Notes: generated from the sequence alone by a model not told the origin. 64,000 nt of DNA from Cellulomonas gelida (GCF_006538725.1 NZ_BJLQ01000003.1:186001-250000); one strand, 5' to 3'; shown: positions 45,664 through 55,030, numbered from the stretch's first letter. Made by a program: numbers and translations.

Positions 45664-46599
45664 TCAGTCGAGCAGGTCGGCGTAGAGGATCGTCGACAGG
45701 TAGCGCTCACCGAACGACGGGATGATCGCGACGATCAGCTTGCCCGCGTTCTCCGGACGCTCCGCGAGCTGCTTCGCGGCGGCGAGCGCGGCACCCGAGG
45801 AGATGCCCACGAGCAGGCCCTCCTCGGCAGCGGCACGGCGAGCGAACGTCACGGCCGTCTCGGCGTCGATGTCGATGACCTCGTCGTACACCGAGGTGTC
45901 GAGGATCTCCGGCACGAAGTTCGCGCCGATGCCCTGGATCTTGTGCGGGCCGGGCTGGCCGCCGTTGAGGATCGGCGACTCGGCGGGCTCGACGGCGACG
46001 ATCGTGACGTCGGGCTTGCGCTCCTTGAGCACCTGTCCGACACCCGTGATGGTGCCGCCCGTGCCGATGCCCGCGACGAGGATGTCGATCTGGCCGTCGG
46101 TGTCGGCCCAGATCTCCTCGGCCGTCGTCTTGCGGTGGATGGCGGGGTTGGCCTCGTTCGCGAACTGGCGGGCCAGGATCGCGCCCGGACGCTCGGCGAC
46201 GATCTCGTTGGCGCGGTTGACCGCACCCTTCATGCCCTCGGAGCCCGGCGTGAGGATGAGCTCGGCACCGAACGCCCGCAGCAGGGCGCGGCGCTCCTTC
46301 GACATGGTCTCCGGCATCGTCAGGACGACGTCGTAGCCGCGCGCGGCGCCGACGAACGCGAGGGCGATGCCCGTGTTGCCCGACGTCGCCTCGACGATCG
46401 TGCCGCCCGGCTTGAGCTCGCCCGACGCCTCGGCCGCGTCGATGATCGCGACACCGATGCGGTCCTTGACCGAGCTGGCCGGGTTGTAGAACTCGAGCTT
46501 GCCGACGACCGTGGCGGGGGCGCCGTCGGTGATCTTGTTGATGCGGACCAGCGGGGTGTTGCCGATGAGCGCGGTCGCGTCGTCGTAGATGCGTGCCAT
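45664..46599 (-). CDS. cysK: Cysteine synthase A (O-acetylserine sulfhydrylase)
   Basis: A 311-residue PLP enzyme that makes cysteine from O-acetylserine and sulfide. IGNTPLVRI, the PLP lysine in [12 protein letters not shown] (K45), the substrate loop [13 protein letters not shown], the phosphate-binding [12 protein letters not shown] and the C-terminal GISSGAAL are all present. ATG 46599 has GAGG five bases upstream. The gene is preceded by a leader region of about 270 bp that encodes a Cys-rich short peptide and can form a long-range stem, so it is probably controlled by cysteine supply. Confidence 0.96.
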   Translation of the reverse strand: MARIYDDATALIGNTPLVRINKITDGAPATVVGKLEFYNPASSVKDRIGVAIIDAAEASGELKPGGTIVEATSGNTGIALAFVGAARGYDVVLTMPETMSKERRALLRAFGAELILTPGSEGMKGAVNRANEIVAERPGAILARQFANEANPAIHRKTTAEEIWADTDGQIDILVAGIGTGGTITGVGQVLKERKPDVTIVAVEPAESPILNGGQPGPHKIQGIGANFVPEILDTSVYDEVIDIDAETAVTFARRAAAEEGLLVGISSGAALAAAKQLAERPENAGKLIVAIIPSFGERYLSTILYADLLD

Positions 46600-46668
46600 G
46601 GTTCCTCTTCGGTCGAGCCGACGCGGGTGCGGCGGCGGATGCGGGGGACTTGTCTGACGGGTACGAGC

Positions 46669-46683
46669 GAGAGCGGAGCTCTC
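46669..46683 (-). promoter_or_regulatory. Small hairpin in the cysK leader
   Basis: GAGAGC and GCTCTC form a 6-bp perfect stem with a GGA loop, 70 bp upstream of the cysK start, between the long-range stem and the ribosome-binding site. It may be part of the attenuator's alternative folds. Confidence 0.4.
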
Positions 46684-46733
46684 AGGTGGCTGCGCCGGCG
46701 GTCGACGCCGGGGTGCGGACGGGCCGCCGGGGC

Positions 46734-46797
46734 GAGCGCTGGCGCACAGGACACGCCCACCGGGGAAGGGTGTCGTCGCGCGCGGGAGCCAGCGCTC
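46734..46797 (-). promoter_or_regulatory. Long-range stem in the cysK leader (putative attenuator)
   Basis: GAGCGCTGGC (minus strand, 46797-46788) pairs perfectly over 10 bp with GCCAGCGCTC (46743-46734). The 5' arm begins at the last base of the leader-peptide stop codon, so a ribosome stalled on the Cys codons just before it would cover this arm and stop the stem forming. This is the geometry expected for ribosome-controlled attenuation. Function is inferred. Confidence 0.6.
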
Positions 46798-46868
46798 TAC
46801 CGACAGCGACAACAGGGCGCCACGAAGGCGCGCAGCGAGGAGGCAGGGGCGGACATCCGCTCGCTCAT
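46797..46868 (-). CDS. Cys-codon leader peptide upstream of cysK (23 aa)
   Basis: A 23-residue ORF ending APCCRCR, with three Cys codons (TGT TGT CGC TGT) immediately before CGG and the stop TAG. ATG 46868 has a strong GGAGGAG site four bases upstream, unusual for a chance ORF. It is followed by a 10-bp long-range stem and then cysK about 200 bp later. Short ORFs rich in Cys codons are known cysteine-responsive attenuators in mycobacteria; this looks like a related leader, although here it has a Shine-Dalgarno site rather than a leaderless start. The peptide itself probably has no other role. Confidence 0.7.
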   Translation of the reverse strand: MSERMSAPASSLRAFVAPCCRCR

Positions 46869-46909
46869 GCTCTCCTCCAAGGGCGGTCCGGGGACCGCAG
46901 TCGTTGGTG

Positions 46910-46938
46910 ACCGTAGCGTCAACGCCATACCGGGCGCA
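46910..46938 (-). promoter_or_regulatory. Candidate promoter of the cysK leader
   Basis: On the minus strand TTGCGC and TACGGT (46910-46915) are spaced by about 18 bp. Transcription would start near 46903 and give a 5' leader of about 35 nt before the peptide start codon. Confidence 0.45.
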
Positions 46939-46990
46939 AAGGTTCCCGCGCCTCGGACGCAGGTCAGGCGGTCCGGGCCGGCGCACAGCA

Positions 46991-47024
46991 CGACGCCCGC
47001 CCCGGGGTCCCGGGGCGGGCGTCG
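46991..47024 (-). terminator. Hairpin terminator after the lipoprotein gene
   Basis: CGACGCCCGCCCCGG and its exact complement form a 15-bp stem with a 4-base loop, 39 bp beyond the lipoprotein stop and upstream of the cysK leader promoter. It insulates the two units. Confidence 0.82.
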
Positions 47025-47062
47025 GTTCCGCAGCGTGCGGCGGGTCGCAGAGCGGGAGGCGG

Positions 47063-47434
47063 TCAGGCCTTCTTCTCGGCGGTCAGCGTGATGACGGTGC
47101 CGACGGGGACGACTCCCTCGATCGGGTCCTGGCCCACGACGAGGTACACCGTCTCGGGCTCGGGCGTGATCTCGTTGCCGTCGGCGTCGACGACCTTGGT
47201 CTCGAGCCCGCGCAGACCCAGCGTGTCGATCGCGGTCTGGAGCTGGATGTGCGTGACGTCGAGCACCTCGGCCTCGGTGGGCGCCTCGGTCGCCTCGGGC
47301 GTGGCGGCCGCGCTCGAGGTGGCCTCGGCGGTCGCGGTGGTGTCGGTGGTCGCGTCGTCGGACGAGCAGCCGGCCAGCAGGAGCGTGGCGGCGGCGGCGA
47401 GCGCGACAGCGGTACGAACGGCAGACGACTTCAT
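47063..47434 (-). CDS. Lipoprotein with PASTA-like domain
   Basis: A 123-residue exported lipoprotein. The signal peptide ([23 protein letters not shown]) ends in lipobox LLAGC with acylated Cys23. A Thr/Ala/Glu-rich linker follows (about 24-55). The folded part (about 56-121) reads [26 protein letters not shown] and ends [20 protein letters not shown], the pattern of a single PASTA domain. It may bind cell-wall material; the role is unknown. A TAGGGT -10-like element (47519-47524) lies about 85 bp upstream. Confidence 0.8.
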   Translation of the reverse strand: MKSSAVRTAVALAAAATLLLAGCSSDDATTDTTATAEATSSAAATPEATEAPTEAEVLDVTHIQLQTAIDTLGLRGLETKVVDADGNEITPEPETVYLVVGQDPIEGVVPVGTVITLTAEKKA

Positions 47435-47547
47435 ACGGAGAGATCCCCTTGGAACGATGCGTGTGGACGTCGCGGCGCGAGGCGCTGCGGTGCGGGCTCG
47501 GCGGCCCGGTTCGCTTCGACCCTAGGCATGACCACTGACACCTGTCG

Positions 47548-47569
47548 CCGGGATATCGGGCGATCCCGG
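47548..47569. repeat. Inverted repeat upstream of the lipoprotein gene
   Basis: CCGGGAT and ATCCCGG are separated by eight bases, in the 235-bp gap between the lipoprotein and polymerase genes and about 25 bp upstream of the lipoprotein -10. It could be an operator; no regulator can be named. Nothing else recognisable lies in this gap. Confidence 0.4.
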
Positions 47570-47669
47570 ACGATCGCGACCGTCTCGCTCGTCACACCTG
47601 GGCGCCCGCGCGCCTCGGCTGGGTCCTTCGTCCGCCGACCCGCGTCCGGTATCCGGGTTGAGGCGCAGG

Positions 47670-49457
47670 TCAGCGCGGTGCGTCGCGGCGCAGGGTCGCG
47701 GTGTCCTTCGCGGTGTCGTACGCCGTGGCCACGCCCACCGCGAGCGGGAACTCGATCGGGAAGCTCCCGAAGAGCAGCCGCCCCGCGGCGGTGGCCGCCT
47801 CGACGACGGCGTCCGCGACCGCCTCGGCGAACGGCGCCGGGCAGTGCACGACGAGCTCGTCGTGCAGGAAGTACACGAGGTGCGGCCGCCCGACGAACGG
47901 CGCGCGGACCGCGCCGGGTGCGTCCTCGTCGACCCCCATCGCCCACAGCCGGCGCCGGAGCTCGGCGATCCAGCACAGCGCCCACTCCGCCGCCGTGCCC
48001 TGCACGACGAAGTTGCGCGTGAAGCGCCCCCAGGCCCGCGTCTGGGCGCGGGCCTGCGACTGTGCGCCGTCGCTCGCGTCGGGGTCGAGCGCGTCGGCCT
48101 GGACCTGCAGCCATGCCGCGCCGGGCCGCGGGGAGCTGCGACCCAGCAGGGTCGAGACGATCTCGCCGCGCTCACCCGCGCGCGCGGCCTCCTCGACCAG
48201 GCCCGTCGCACGCGGGAACGCCTGGAGCAGTCGCGGCAGCACGCTCGCGCTCGCACCCGTCGTCCCGCCGTACAGCGCGCCGAGCATGCCCACCTTGGCG
48301 AGTGCCCGCTCCGGCACGACACCTGCCTCGACGATCCCCGCGTACAGGTCGCGGCCCGCGCCGGCCGCAGCCATGCGCTCGTCGTGCGCCATGCCCGCGA
48401 GCACGCGCGGCTCGAGCTGGGCGGCGTCCGCGACGACGAGGCGCCACCCCGGGTCCGCGCGCACCGCCGTGCGCAGCGTGCGGGGGATCTGCAGCGCGCC
48501 GCCGCCCGACGAGCCCCACCGGCCGGTGACGACCCCGCCCACGACGTACTCGGGCCGGAACCGCCCGTCGACGACCCACTCGTCGAGCCAGGCCCAGCCG
48601 TTGGCGCTGTGCAGCCGCGACAGCTTCTTGTACTCCAGCAGCGGGGCGATCGCCGGGTGGTCGAGGTTCGCGAGCTCCCACTGGCGCGTCGAGCTCACCG
48701 GCAGCCCGACGCGGCGCAGCGCGCGCAGCACGTCGGGCAGCGAGTCGGGGTTGAGAGTCGGCGCGTCGAGCTCGGTGCGCACCCGGGCGGCGAGGCGCTC
48801 CATCTCGGGCGGGCGCGAGCCACGCGCGGGACGCGGCCCGAGCCGAGAGCGCAGCACCTCGTCGTGCACGTCTGCGTCCCACGGGAGCCCCGCGTGCCGC
48901 ATCTCGGCCGCCGCGAGAGCGCCCGCCGACTCGCCCGCGACGAGCAGCCGGAGCCGGCCCGCGACAGCGCTGCCGGCGATCGCGCTGCCCGCGACGGCCG
49001 CGTCCTGAGCGGCGAGCTCCGCGAGGCACGCGTCGACGTCGGGCGTCCGCGCGAGCTCGGCGGGCACGGCCGCCGACGAGTCGCCGGGGTGCTCGTCGGA
49101 CGCGGCGTCGCCGTCCGTGGCCTCGAACAGCGTCGTCGGTGCGGCCGGACCCGGCTCGGCGGGTGCCGCCGCCGGCTCGTCGAACGCACCCGCCGCGCCG
49201 GTCGCCAGGGCCGACGACGCGGTCGCGACGGAGGCGCGCAGCAGGCGGTGCGTGAGGCGCAGGTCCAGGCAGCGCTCGACGCGCACGCCGTCGGCCAGCA
49301 GCCGCGGGTACCACGCGGTCGTGTCCGCCCACGCCCAGCGCACGGCTCGCTCGGTGCCCAGCACCGCGTCGCGAGCCGGCGCCTCCGGTGCCACGACCGC
49401 GACCACGGCGCGCGGCTCGGGGTCCCGCGCGCCCGGGTGTGCCACGACGACGATCAC
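47670..49457 (-). CDS. PolA-like protein (3'-5' exonuclease-like/family A DNA polymerase)
   Basis: A 595-residue protein like the C-terminal two thirds of DNA polymerase I, without a 5' nuclease domain. The exonuclease-like N terminus (about 1-200) is degenerate and contains an Ala/Pro/Asp insert. Polymerase motif A is VVADAAQLEPRVLAGM (catalytic Asp kept; usual DYSQIELR changed), motif B is RALAKVGMLGALYG (Arg, Lys and Tyr of the O-helix kept, Phe replaced by Leu), motif C is FLHDELVVH. The family is common in actinobacteria beside true PolA. GTG 49457 follows CAGGCT by six bases; the frame extends to GTG 49475. Confidence 0.86.
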   Translation of the reverse strand: MIVVVAHPGARDPEPRAVVAVVAPEAPARDAVLGTERAVRWAWADTTAWYPRLLADGVRVERCLDLRLTHRLLRASVATASSALATGAAGAFDEPAAAPAEPGPAAPTTLFEATDGDAASDEHPGDSSAAVPAELARTPDVDACLAELAAQDAAVAGSAIAGSAVAGRLRLLVAGESAGALAAAEMRHAGLPWDADVHDEVLRSRLGPRPARGSRPPEMERLAARVRTELDAPTLNPDSLPDVLRALRRVGLPVSSTRQWELANLDHPAIAPLLEYKKLSRLHSANGWAWLDEWVVDGRFRPEYVVGGVVTGRWGSSGGGALQIPRTLRTAVRADPGWRLVVADAAQLEPRVLAGMAHDERMAAAGAGRDLYAGIVEAGVVPERALAKVGMLGALYGGTTGASASVLPRLLQAFPRATGLVEEAARAGERGEIVSTLLGRSSPRPGAAWLQVQADALDPDASDGAQSQARAQTRAWGRFTRNFVVQGTAAEWALCWIAELRRRLWAMGVDEDAPGAVRAPFVGRPHLVYFLHDELVVHCPAPFAEAVADAVVEAATAAGRLLFGSFPIEFPLAVGVATAYDTAKDTATLRRDAPR

Positions 49458-49536
49458 GTCACGAGCCTGCCGCACACCGCCGACACCGTCGTCCCGCCTG
49501 ACCCGCCGCGGTGCGGTGAGGGCGCTCGGTGCCGGG

Positions 49537-50181
49537 TCAGGCGGGCAGGCCGAGCCGGTTGAGCCACGCCTCGGCCAGCAGCCCGTTGCCCGCGGGGGTC
49601 AGGTGCACGCCGTCCGTGGTCCAGTGCTCCGCGCTCGCGGCGATCGTGGCCTCGGCGAACATCGAGTCGGCCTCGAGCAGCACCGCGCCGTACTCGCCGG
49701 CGAGCCGACGCACGACCTCGATGCGGGGGTCCAGGTCCTCGCGCCACGCCTCCTGCTGCGGGCTGAGCGGCAGGAGGAACGGCTCGACGAGCACGAAGCG
49801 CACGTCGAGGCGCTCGCGCGCCGAGTCGAGCAGCGCCCGATAGGAGTCCTCGTACTGCTCGGTGCTCGTCGCCCGGCCCTGGTCGTAGCGGCGCCAGGTG
49901 TCGTTGATGCCGACGAGCAGCGAGATGACGGTCGGCTCGAGGGCGAGCGCGTCGGCCTCCCAGCGCTCGCGCACCAGAGCGGCCGTGTCGCCGCCGACGC
50001 CGCGGTTGTGGAACCGCAGGCCGAGGTCGGGCCGTCGGGCGCCCGCGAGCGCCGCTGCGACTGCGACCCAGCCGTGCCCCAGGCTCTCCGGGTCGTCCCG
50101 GTCGCGGCCCCAGTCGGTCAGGGAGTCGCCTTGGAACAGCACACGGTCGCCGCGGGTGAGGAACGTCGTCACGGGCGACAT
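49537..50181 (-). CDS. SGNH/GDSL hydrolase family protein
   Basis: A 214-residue esterase/lipase-like protein with all four SGNH blocks: VLFQGDSLTDWG (nucleophile Ser), NRGVGGDT (Gly), LLVGINDTW (Asn) and TTDGVHLTPAGN (Asp and His). There is no signal peptide, so it is probably cytoplasmic. The substrate is unknown; related actinobacterial proteins act on acetylated sugars or lipids. It lies between the polymerase gene and tRNA-Pro. Confidence 0.9.
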   Translation of the reverse strand: MSPVTTFLTRGDRVLFQGDSLTDWGRDRDDPESLGHGWVAVAAALAGARRPDLGLRFHNRGVGGDTAALVRERWEADALALEPTVISLLVGINDTWRRYDQGRATSTEQYEDSYRALLDSARERLDVRFVLVEPFLLPLSPQQEAWREDLDPRIEVVRRLAGEYGAVLLEADSMFAEATIAASAEHWTTDGVHLTPAGNGLLAEAWLNRLGLPA

Positions 50182-50256
50182 CCCATCACAGGCGAGGTCG
50201 TCCGGGCGGGCGCGGCCCGTCCCCTAGGCTGGGTGCCGCGCGGGCCGCCCGCGTGA

Positions 50257-50330
50257 CGGGGTGTGGCGCAGGTTGGTAGCGCGTCCGCTTTGGGAGCGGA
50301 AGGTCGCCGGTTCGAATCCGACCACCCCGA
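50257..50330 (+). tRNA. tRNA-Pro (anticodon TGG)
   Basis: A 74-nt cloverleaf with acceptor CGGGGTG/CACCCCG, discriminator A, anticodon loop TTTGGGA (TGG) and T-arm CGGTTCGAATCCG. The C1-G72 pair suits tRNA-Pro. TAGGCT at about 50225 is a likely -10 of its promoter. CCA is not encoded. Confidence 0.96.
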
Positions 50331-50386
50331 CGTCTGACCCACCGGGTCTGCCACGCAGCTGCGCGCGGCGAGCCGCACGGGCCGGC

Positions 50387-53238
50387 TCAGCGCGAGCCTA
50401 TGAGCCCGCGCCGGTGGGCCACGTCCACCGCCTCGGCGCGGCCCGAGACCTCGAGCTTGGCGAGCACGTTCGAGACGTGCACCGAGACGGTCTTGCCGGA
50501 GATGAACAGGCGCCGCCCGATCTGGTTGTTCGACAACCCCTGGGCGACGAGCTCGAGCACCTCCGCCTCGCGTGCCGTGAGCACGTCCGAGCCGGCGGTC
50601 CGCGCGCCGGGCAGGGCCAGCCGGCCGCGCCGGGCGAGCTCCCTGATCGCCGTGGCGAGCGGGACCGCACCCATGTCCTCGGCGTCCGCGAGCGCGCGCG
50701 CCGCCTCGAGCGCGGCCTCGTCGCGGTCGCCGGACAGCAGCAGCGACTCGGCCAGGCGCCACCGCGAGCGTGCCTCCTCGTAGCGGTAGCCGTACCCGAA
50801 CGCGTCGACAGCCGCGCGCCAGAGCTCGACCGTGCCGGGAGGCGACCCGAGCAGGCGCGCGTGCTCGGCGCGACCTCGTGCCGTCCACGCGAGGCCCTCG
50901 GGCCCGACCTTGCGACCGGGCGGCAGTGGGCGCTGAGCGGTCTGCTCGATACGCGTCGCGAACCGCTCGCCGGCCGCGACGCGCGCGCCCGGGTCCCGTC
51001 CGCGGACGCGGTCCTCCTGCGCGGCGTCGGCGAGGGCGGCCAGCGCGATCGACGACAGCCAGATGCCCGCGAAGAACAGGGGGAGCCAGGCCTTCTCCAG
51101 GTGGGCGATGACGCGGTCGACAAGCTCGACCGACTCGTCGAAGCGGCCCCGCCACGCGAGCGCGTCGGCGCCGCAGCCACCGGCGACGTGCGCGATCGCC
51201 GTGTCGCGGGACCACAGGGGTTCGAGCCTGCGGCACCGCTCGACGACGTCGCTCTCGCCGCGCGCCGTGGCGGCGTACAGCACGATGAGGTCGAGGAAGC
51301 CGCCGTCGTCGTCGGCCCGTTCCGGGACCTGGACGGGTGTGAGGTCCCCGCGTACGTAGGCGACGAGCGCCGCATACCCCGCGAGGTCGAGGCCGTGCGT
51401 CGTGTTGGTGAGGCCCGTGGCGCGCGCGCGCTCCACGCCGGTCGCGGCGAGCCGCGCGGCACCGTCGAGGTCGCCGACGTCGTAGCGCGACGACGCCATG
51501 TTCTGCAGGATCCGCAGTTCCGTCGTCGTGTCGCCCACCGCGCGCGCGGCGTCGAGGGCCTGGGCCAGGATCTGGTCCGCGCGGTCCGCGTCGTCCGACG
51601 CGACCAGCATCGCGAGCGAGGTCAGGGCGTCGGACTCGGCGTCGAGCGCACCCACGTTGCGCGCCACGTTGAGGGCCTCCTGGACCACGTCGAACGCCTC
51701 GACGTCCCGGTCCAGCCAGACGAGCGAGCGCGCGTGCGTGGCGAGCGCCCACGCACGAGCGGCGCTCGGGGTCGGGCCGAGCTCGTCGAGCGCGAGCGAG
51801 GTCTCGGCCAGCGCCTGCTTCGCGCGATCGAGGGCCTGCAGGTGCCGCGCGAGGCGGGTGCGCAGGGGAGCGCGTGCCTCGTCGTCGGCCGCCTCGACCG
51901 CGGACCGCGCGAGCTGGACCGCGCGGTCGCGCCGTGCGGCGTTGCCCGCGGCGTTCGCCGCGGCGGTGAGCGTCGCGACGCGCGAACCGGCGTCCGGCAC
52001 CGCGTCCCAGAGCCGCAGCGCGACCTCGAGGTGCCGCAGCTCCTCCTGGGGTGCGAGCAGCTCGTGCGCCTGCTCGGCGGCCGCGAGGGACGCCTCGAGT
52101 GCTGTGGGCAGGTCGGGTGCCGCGAGCGCGTGGGTCGCGAGCTCGGCGGGACCACCGAGCGCGGGGTCGGCACGCAGCACCCGGACGTAGGCGCGGTGCA
52201 GCGACGAACGCTCGCCGGGCAGGAGGTCCGCAGCGATGGCCTCCGCGAGCAGGGCGTGCCGGAACGCGAGGTGGCCGTCCTCGACGCCCAGCACGTGCTG
52301 GCCCACGGCCTCGCGCAGCGCCCCGTCGACGTCGAGCTCGGGGGAGGCGACGCGGGCGGCGGCGCGCAGCACGGGTTCGGCGACGCGCCGTCCCGCGACC
52401 GCGGCCACGCGTGCGAGCTGCTGGACCTGCGGGTCGACCTGCTCGATGCGCGCGCGCAGCACGTCCGCGAGCGAGCCGGGCAGCGCGTCGCCGTCCGCGG
52501 ACTCGAGCAGCTCCTGCGCGAAGTACGCGTTGCCACCCGAGCGCTCCGTGACGCTCCGGACGACCTGCTCGGCGACCGCGTGGCCTGTGAGCGCCGCGGC
52601 GAACTGCGCGACCTCGTCGGCGGTGAACGGCGGCAGCTCGACGCGCGTCACGCGCGGGTGGCGGGCCAGCTCGGCCGCCACCGGCCGCCACGGGTGCCGA
52701 CGGTGCAGGTCGTCGGTGCGGTAGGAGATGACGAGGAGCACGTGCTCGCGAGCCAGGCGCGCGACGAGGAAGCGCAGCACGTCGCGGCTCGACGCATCGG
52801 CCCAGTGCGCGTCCTCGACGGCCACGAGCAGCGGCCGCCCGGGACGCCCGACGGCGGCGAACAGCTCGGCGAGACCCTCGAACAGCTGGAGCTGGTCGCC
52901 GTCGTCCGCGCCCGAGTCCCCGGACCCGCGCACGAGGCGCCCGAGCGCAGGGCGCCGTCGAGCGTCGCGGCGACCGCGTCCGGGTCGATCTCGCGCAGGC
53001 GTGAGACGGCCTCGGCGAACGGCAGGTACGGCAGGCCGATCTCGCCGAGCTCGACGCAGTGCGTCACGACGACCGTCGCGTCGCTCGTCGTGCTGGCCAG
53101 GTGACGCAGCAGTGCCGACTTCCCGACGCCCGCATCCCCGGCGAGCAGAACCGCGCCGGGCACGCCGGAGCCCGCCCGTCGCAGCGCGTCCGTGAGGACG
53201 TCGACCTGCTCCGAGCGGGCGACGAAGGGGGTGCTCAT
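50387..53238 (-). CDS. LuxR family regulator with AAA ATPase domain, interrupted by a frameshift
   Basis: A large MalT/LAL-type regulator of about 950 residues if restored. The first 100 residues (from MSTPFVARSEQVDVL, with Walker A GDAGVGKSAL) are in one frame, the rest (Walker B LLVAVEDAHWAD, TPR-like helices, C-terminal LuxR HTH LTAREAEVLELVAQGLSNNQIG) in another. The switch falls at the CCC run 52940-52942; one extra base there joins DGALRSGRLVRGSGDSG without a gap. Either a real one-base deletion or a sequence error. ATG 53238 overlaps the stop of the small gene upstream, supporting this start. If the deletion is real, the protein is broken; the target genes are unknown. Confidence 0.75.
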
Positions 53239-53477
53239 CGGGCCGCGGACCATGCCCCCGATCCTCGCAGCGACCACCCACGCGTGACACCACCGAACGC
53301 CCGGCGGACAGCGCTCGTCGTCGTCCCGGCGGGGCCGGCCGCACCCGGCGAGCGCCCGTGCCGCCGCGCGGCCGCACGTCCACCCGACCGCGTCCGCGAG
53401 CGCGCGTCACGCAGGTCGGTGGCCGCCTGCTGCAGCCGGTAGGTCAGCTCTGCCTCGATGTCCCACAGCTCGCTCAT
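53235..53477 (-). CDS. Small unknown protein coupled to the LuxR regulator (80 aa)
   Basis: An 80-residue protein starting MSELWDIEAELTYRLQQAAT, a predicted helix, then a basic Arg/Gly/Ala-rich tail. I recognise no family. Support: GGAGG nine bases before ATG 53477 and a stop that overlaps the LuxR start by ATGA, which suggests translational coupling. Perhaps a partner or leader of the regulator; function unknown. Confidence 0.55.
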   Translation of the reverse strand: MSELWDIEAELTYRLQQAATDLRDARSRTRSGGRAAARRHGRSPGAAGPAGTTTSAVRRAFGGVTRGWSLRGSGAWSAAR

Positions 53478-53641
53478 GTCGGTTCCCTCCCCACGGGTGC
53501 CGCCGGTGCGCCACCCTCGGTCTCGACTCTGGTGCTGAGGCGACGTGCGGGGGATCGGGCGATCGACCAGTCCTTCCTGAGGGCGCCCGGCCCGGTGCGT
53601 CTGAGGTACCTCAGACGCAGGTGAGCTGCGGCGGCGGCCGC

Positions 53642-54823
53642 TCAGCGCGAGGGCCACTGCCACGCGGGCTGGTCGAGCGGCCCTTCGCACCCGGCCACCA
53701 CCGTCTCGCCGTTCTCCAGCAGCAGCGCGACGTCGTGGACGTCGCGCGCGGACAGCCCGTCACGGGCGTCGGCGCGCAGGGCGGCGGCCAGCTCGTCCGA
53801 GTGGGTCACGACGACCACCTGCGAGTCCCGGCTGGCGCGCCGCACGAGCTGGGCCAGCGCGGGCAGCACCTCGGGGTGCAGGCTCGTCTCCGGCTCGTTG
53901 AGCACCATGAGCTCGGGCGGGCGAGGCGTCAGCAGCGCCGCGACCCACAGCAGGTAGCGCAGCGTGCCGTCGGACAGCTCGCCGGCCTCGAGCGGTCGCA
54001 GCAGCGACTCGCGGTGCAGCTCGAGCGCGAACCGGCCGTCGATCGCGCGTACCACGGCGCGGGCGCCCGGGAACGCCCGCTCGACGTACTCGTCGATCTC
54101 GTCACCGCGCCCGAGCTCGCGAGCCGTCTCGAGCGCGGCAGCGAGGTCGCGCCCGTCGTGCGCAAGGGCGGTCGTCCGGGTCCCGACGCGCACCTGACGT
54201 GCGGGCGCGTCGGCGTCGGTGCGCAGGTGGTCGTAGAACCGCCAGCCGCGCAGCCGCTCGCGCACCGCGACCACCTCCGGCGCGCCGGTCGGGTCGACGA
54301 CCTCGGACAGCATCGAGTCGTACGGGCGCAGCCGTCCACCCACCGGTTGCCACGTGCCCTCGTCGTCCCGGACGCGCACGGCAGGACCGCGGCGCTCCGC
54401 GAGCGTGGTCGCCGGGCGCAGCAGGGGACCGGACCAGATCGTCTCGACCTTGATCTCCGGGTCGAGCATGAACGGCGACCCGCCGTCCTGCGGGAGCCCG
54501 AGGTCCACCGCGTAGCCGAGCTCCTGCGGGCTCGCGAAGCCCAGCCGCAGCGCGACCGGGCGGGCGCGCACCGTGCCCTGCGCGGTGCCGCCCCTGCGCC
54601 GCGTCCCGTGCTCGGGTCCCGCCCACAGCGTCGAGCGCAGCCCGCCCTCGCGTGCGACTGCACCCACCGCGCCGCCGAGCGCGCACTCTGCCAGCAGGCG
54701 CAGCGCGCGGTAGACGCCGGACTTGCCGGTCCCGTTCGCGCCCGTCACGACCGTCAGCCGGCCGAGCGGCAGGACGAGCTCGCGCAGCGAGCGGTAGCCC
54801 TCCACGGCCATGGTCTCGATCAC
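53642..54823 (-). CDS. AAA family ATPase (RecF/SMC-like predicted ATPase)
   Basis: A 393-residue soluble ATPase of the COG4637/AAA_21 kind. It starts with VEGYRSLRELVLPLGRLTVV, then Walker A GANGTGKSGVYRAL. The ABC-like signature region LSDGTLRYLLWVAAL, Walker B LMVLNEPETSLHPEVLP and the switch VVVTHSDEL come in the C-terminal third. Such proteins are often linked to DNA repair or phage defence, but no partner nuclease or toxin gene is beside it. GTG 54823 with GGGGAG five bases upstream is preferred over the GTG six bases earlier. Confidence 0.88.
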   Translation of the reverse strand: MIETMAVEGYRSLRELVLPLGRLTVVTGANGTGKSGVYRALRLLAECALGGAVGAVAREGGLRSTLWAGPEHGTRRRGGTAQGTVRARPVALRLGFASPQELGYAVDLGLPQDGGSPFMLDPEIKVETIWSGPLLRPATTLAERRGPAVRVRDDEGTWQPVGGRLRPYDSMLSEVVDPTGAPEVVAVRERLRGWRFYDHLRTDADAPARQVRVGTRTTALAHDGRDLAAALETARELGRGDEIDEYVERAFPGARAVVRAIDGRFALELHRESLLRPLEAGELSDGTLRYLLWVAALLTPRPPELMVLNEPETSLHPEVLPALAQLVRRASRDSQVVVVTHSDELAAALRADARDGLSARDVHDVALLLENGETVVAGCEGPLDQPAWQWPSR

Positions 54824-55030
54824 GTGCACTCCCCGGTGTCGCGGTGACCTGCGCGGTCAGCGTGCCATGGCGGTGCGACACCGCGTCGGTGCTGTCGGCA
54901 GGCGCCGCTCGTGCGCGGGGTCGGACGCCGCTCGTCGGGCGCGCAGTCGATCGATCAGGATTCGAGAAGCGGCGCCGCGTGCCCGGTCCGTAGCGTGGTC
55001 GCAACGACGAGGACCACGAAGGAGACAGCG

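Noticed and set aside
46593-46910. Plus-strand frame of 105 codons in the cysK leader region
   Set aside because: Lies opposite the leader peptide and has no ribosome site; the minus-strand leader has a strong one and a clear structural context.
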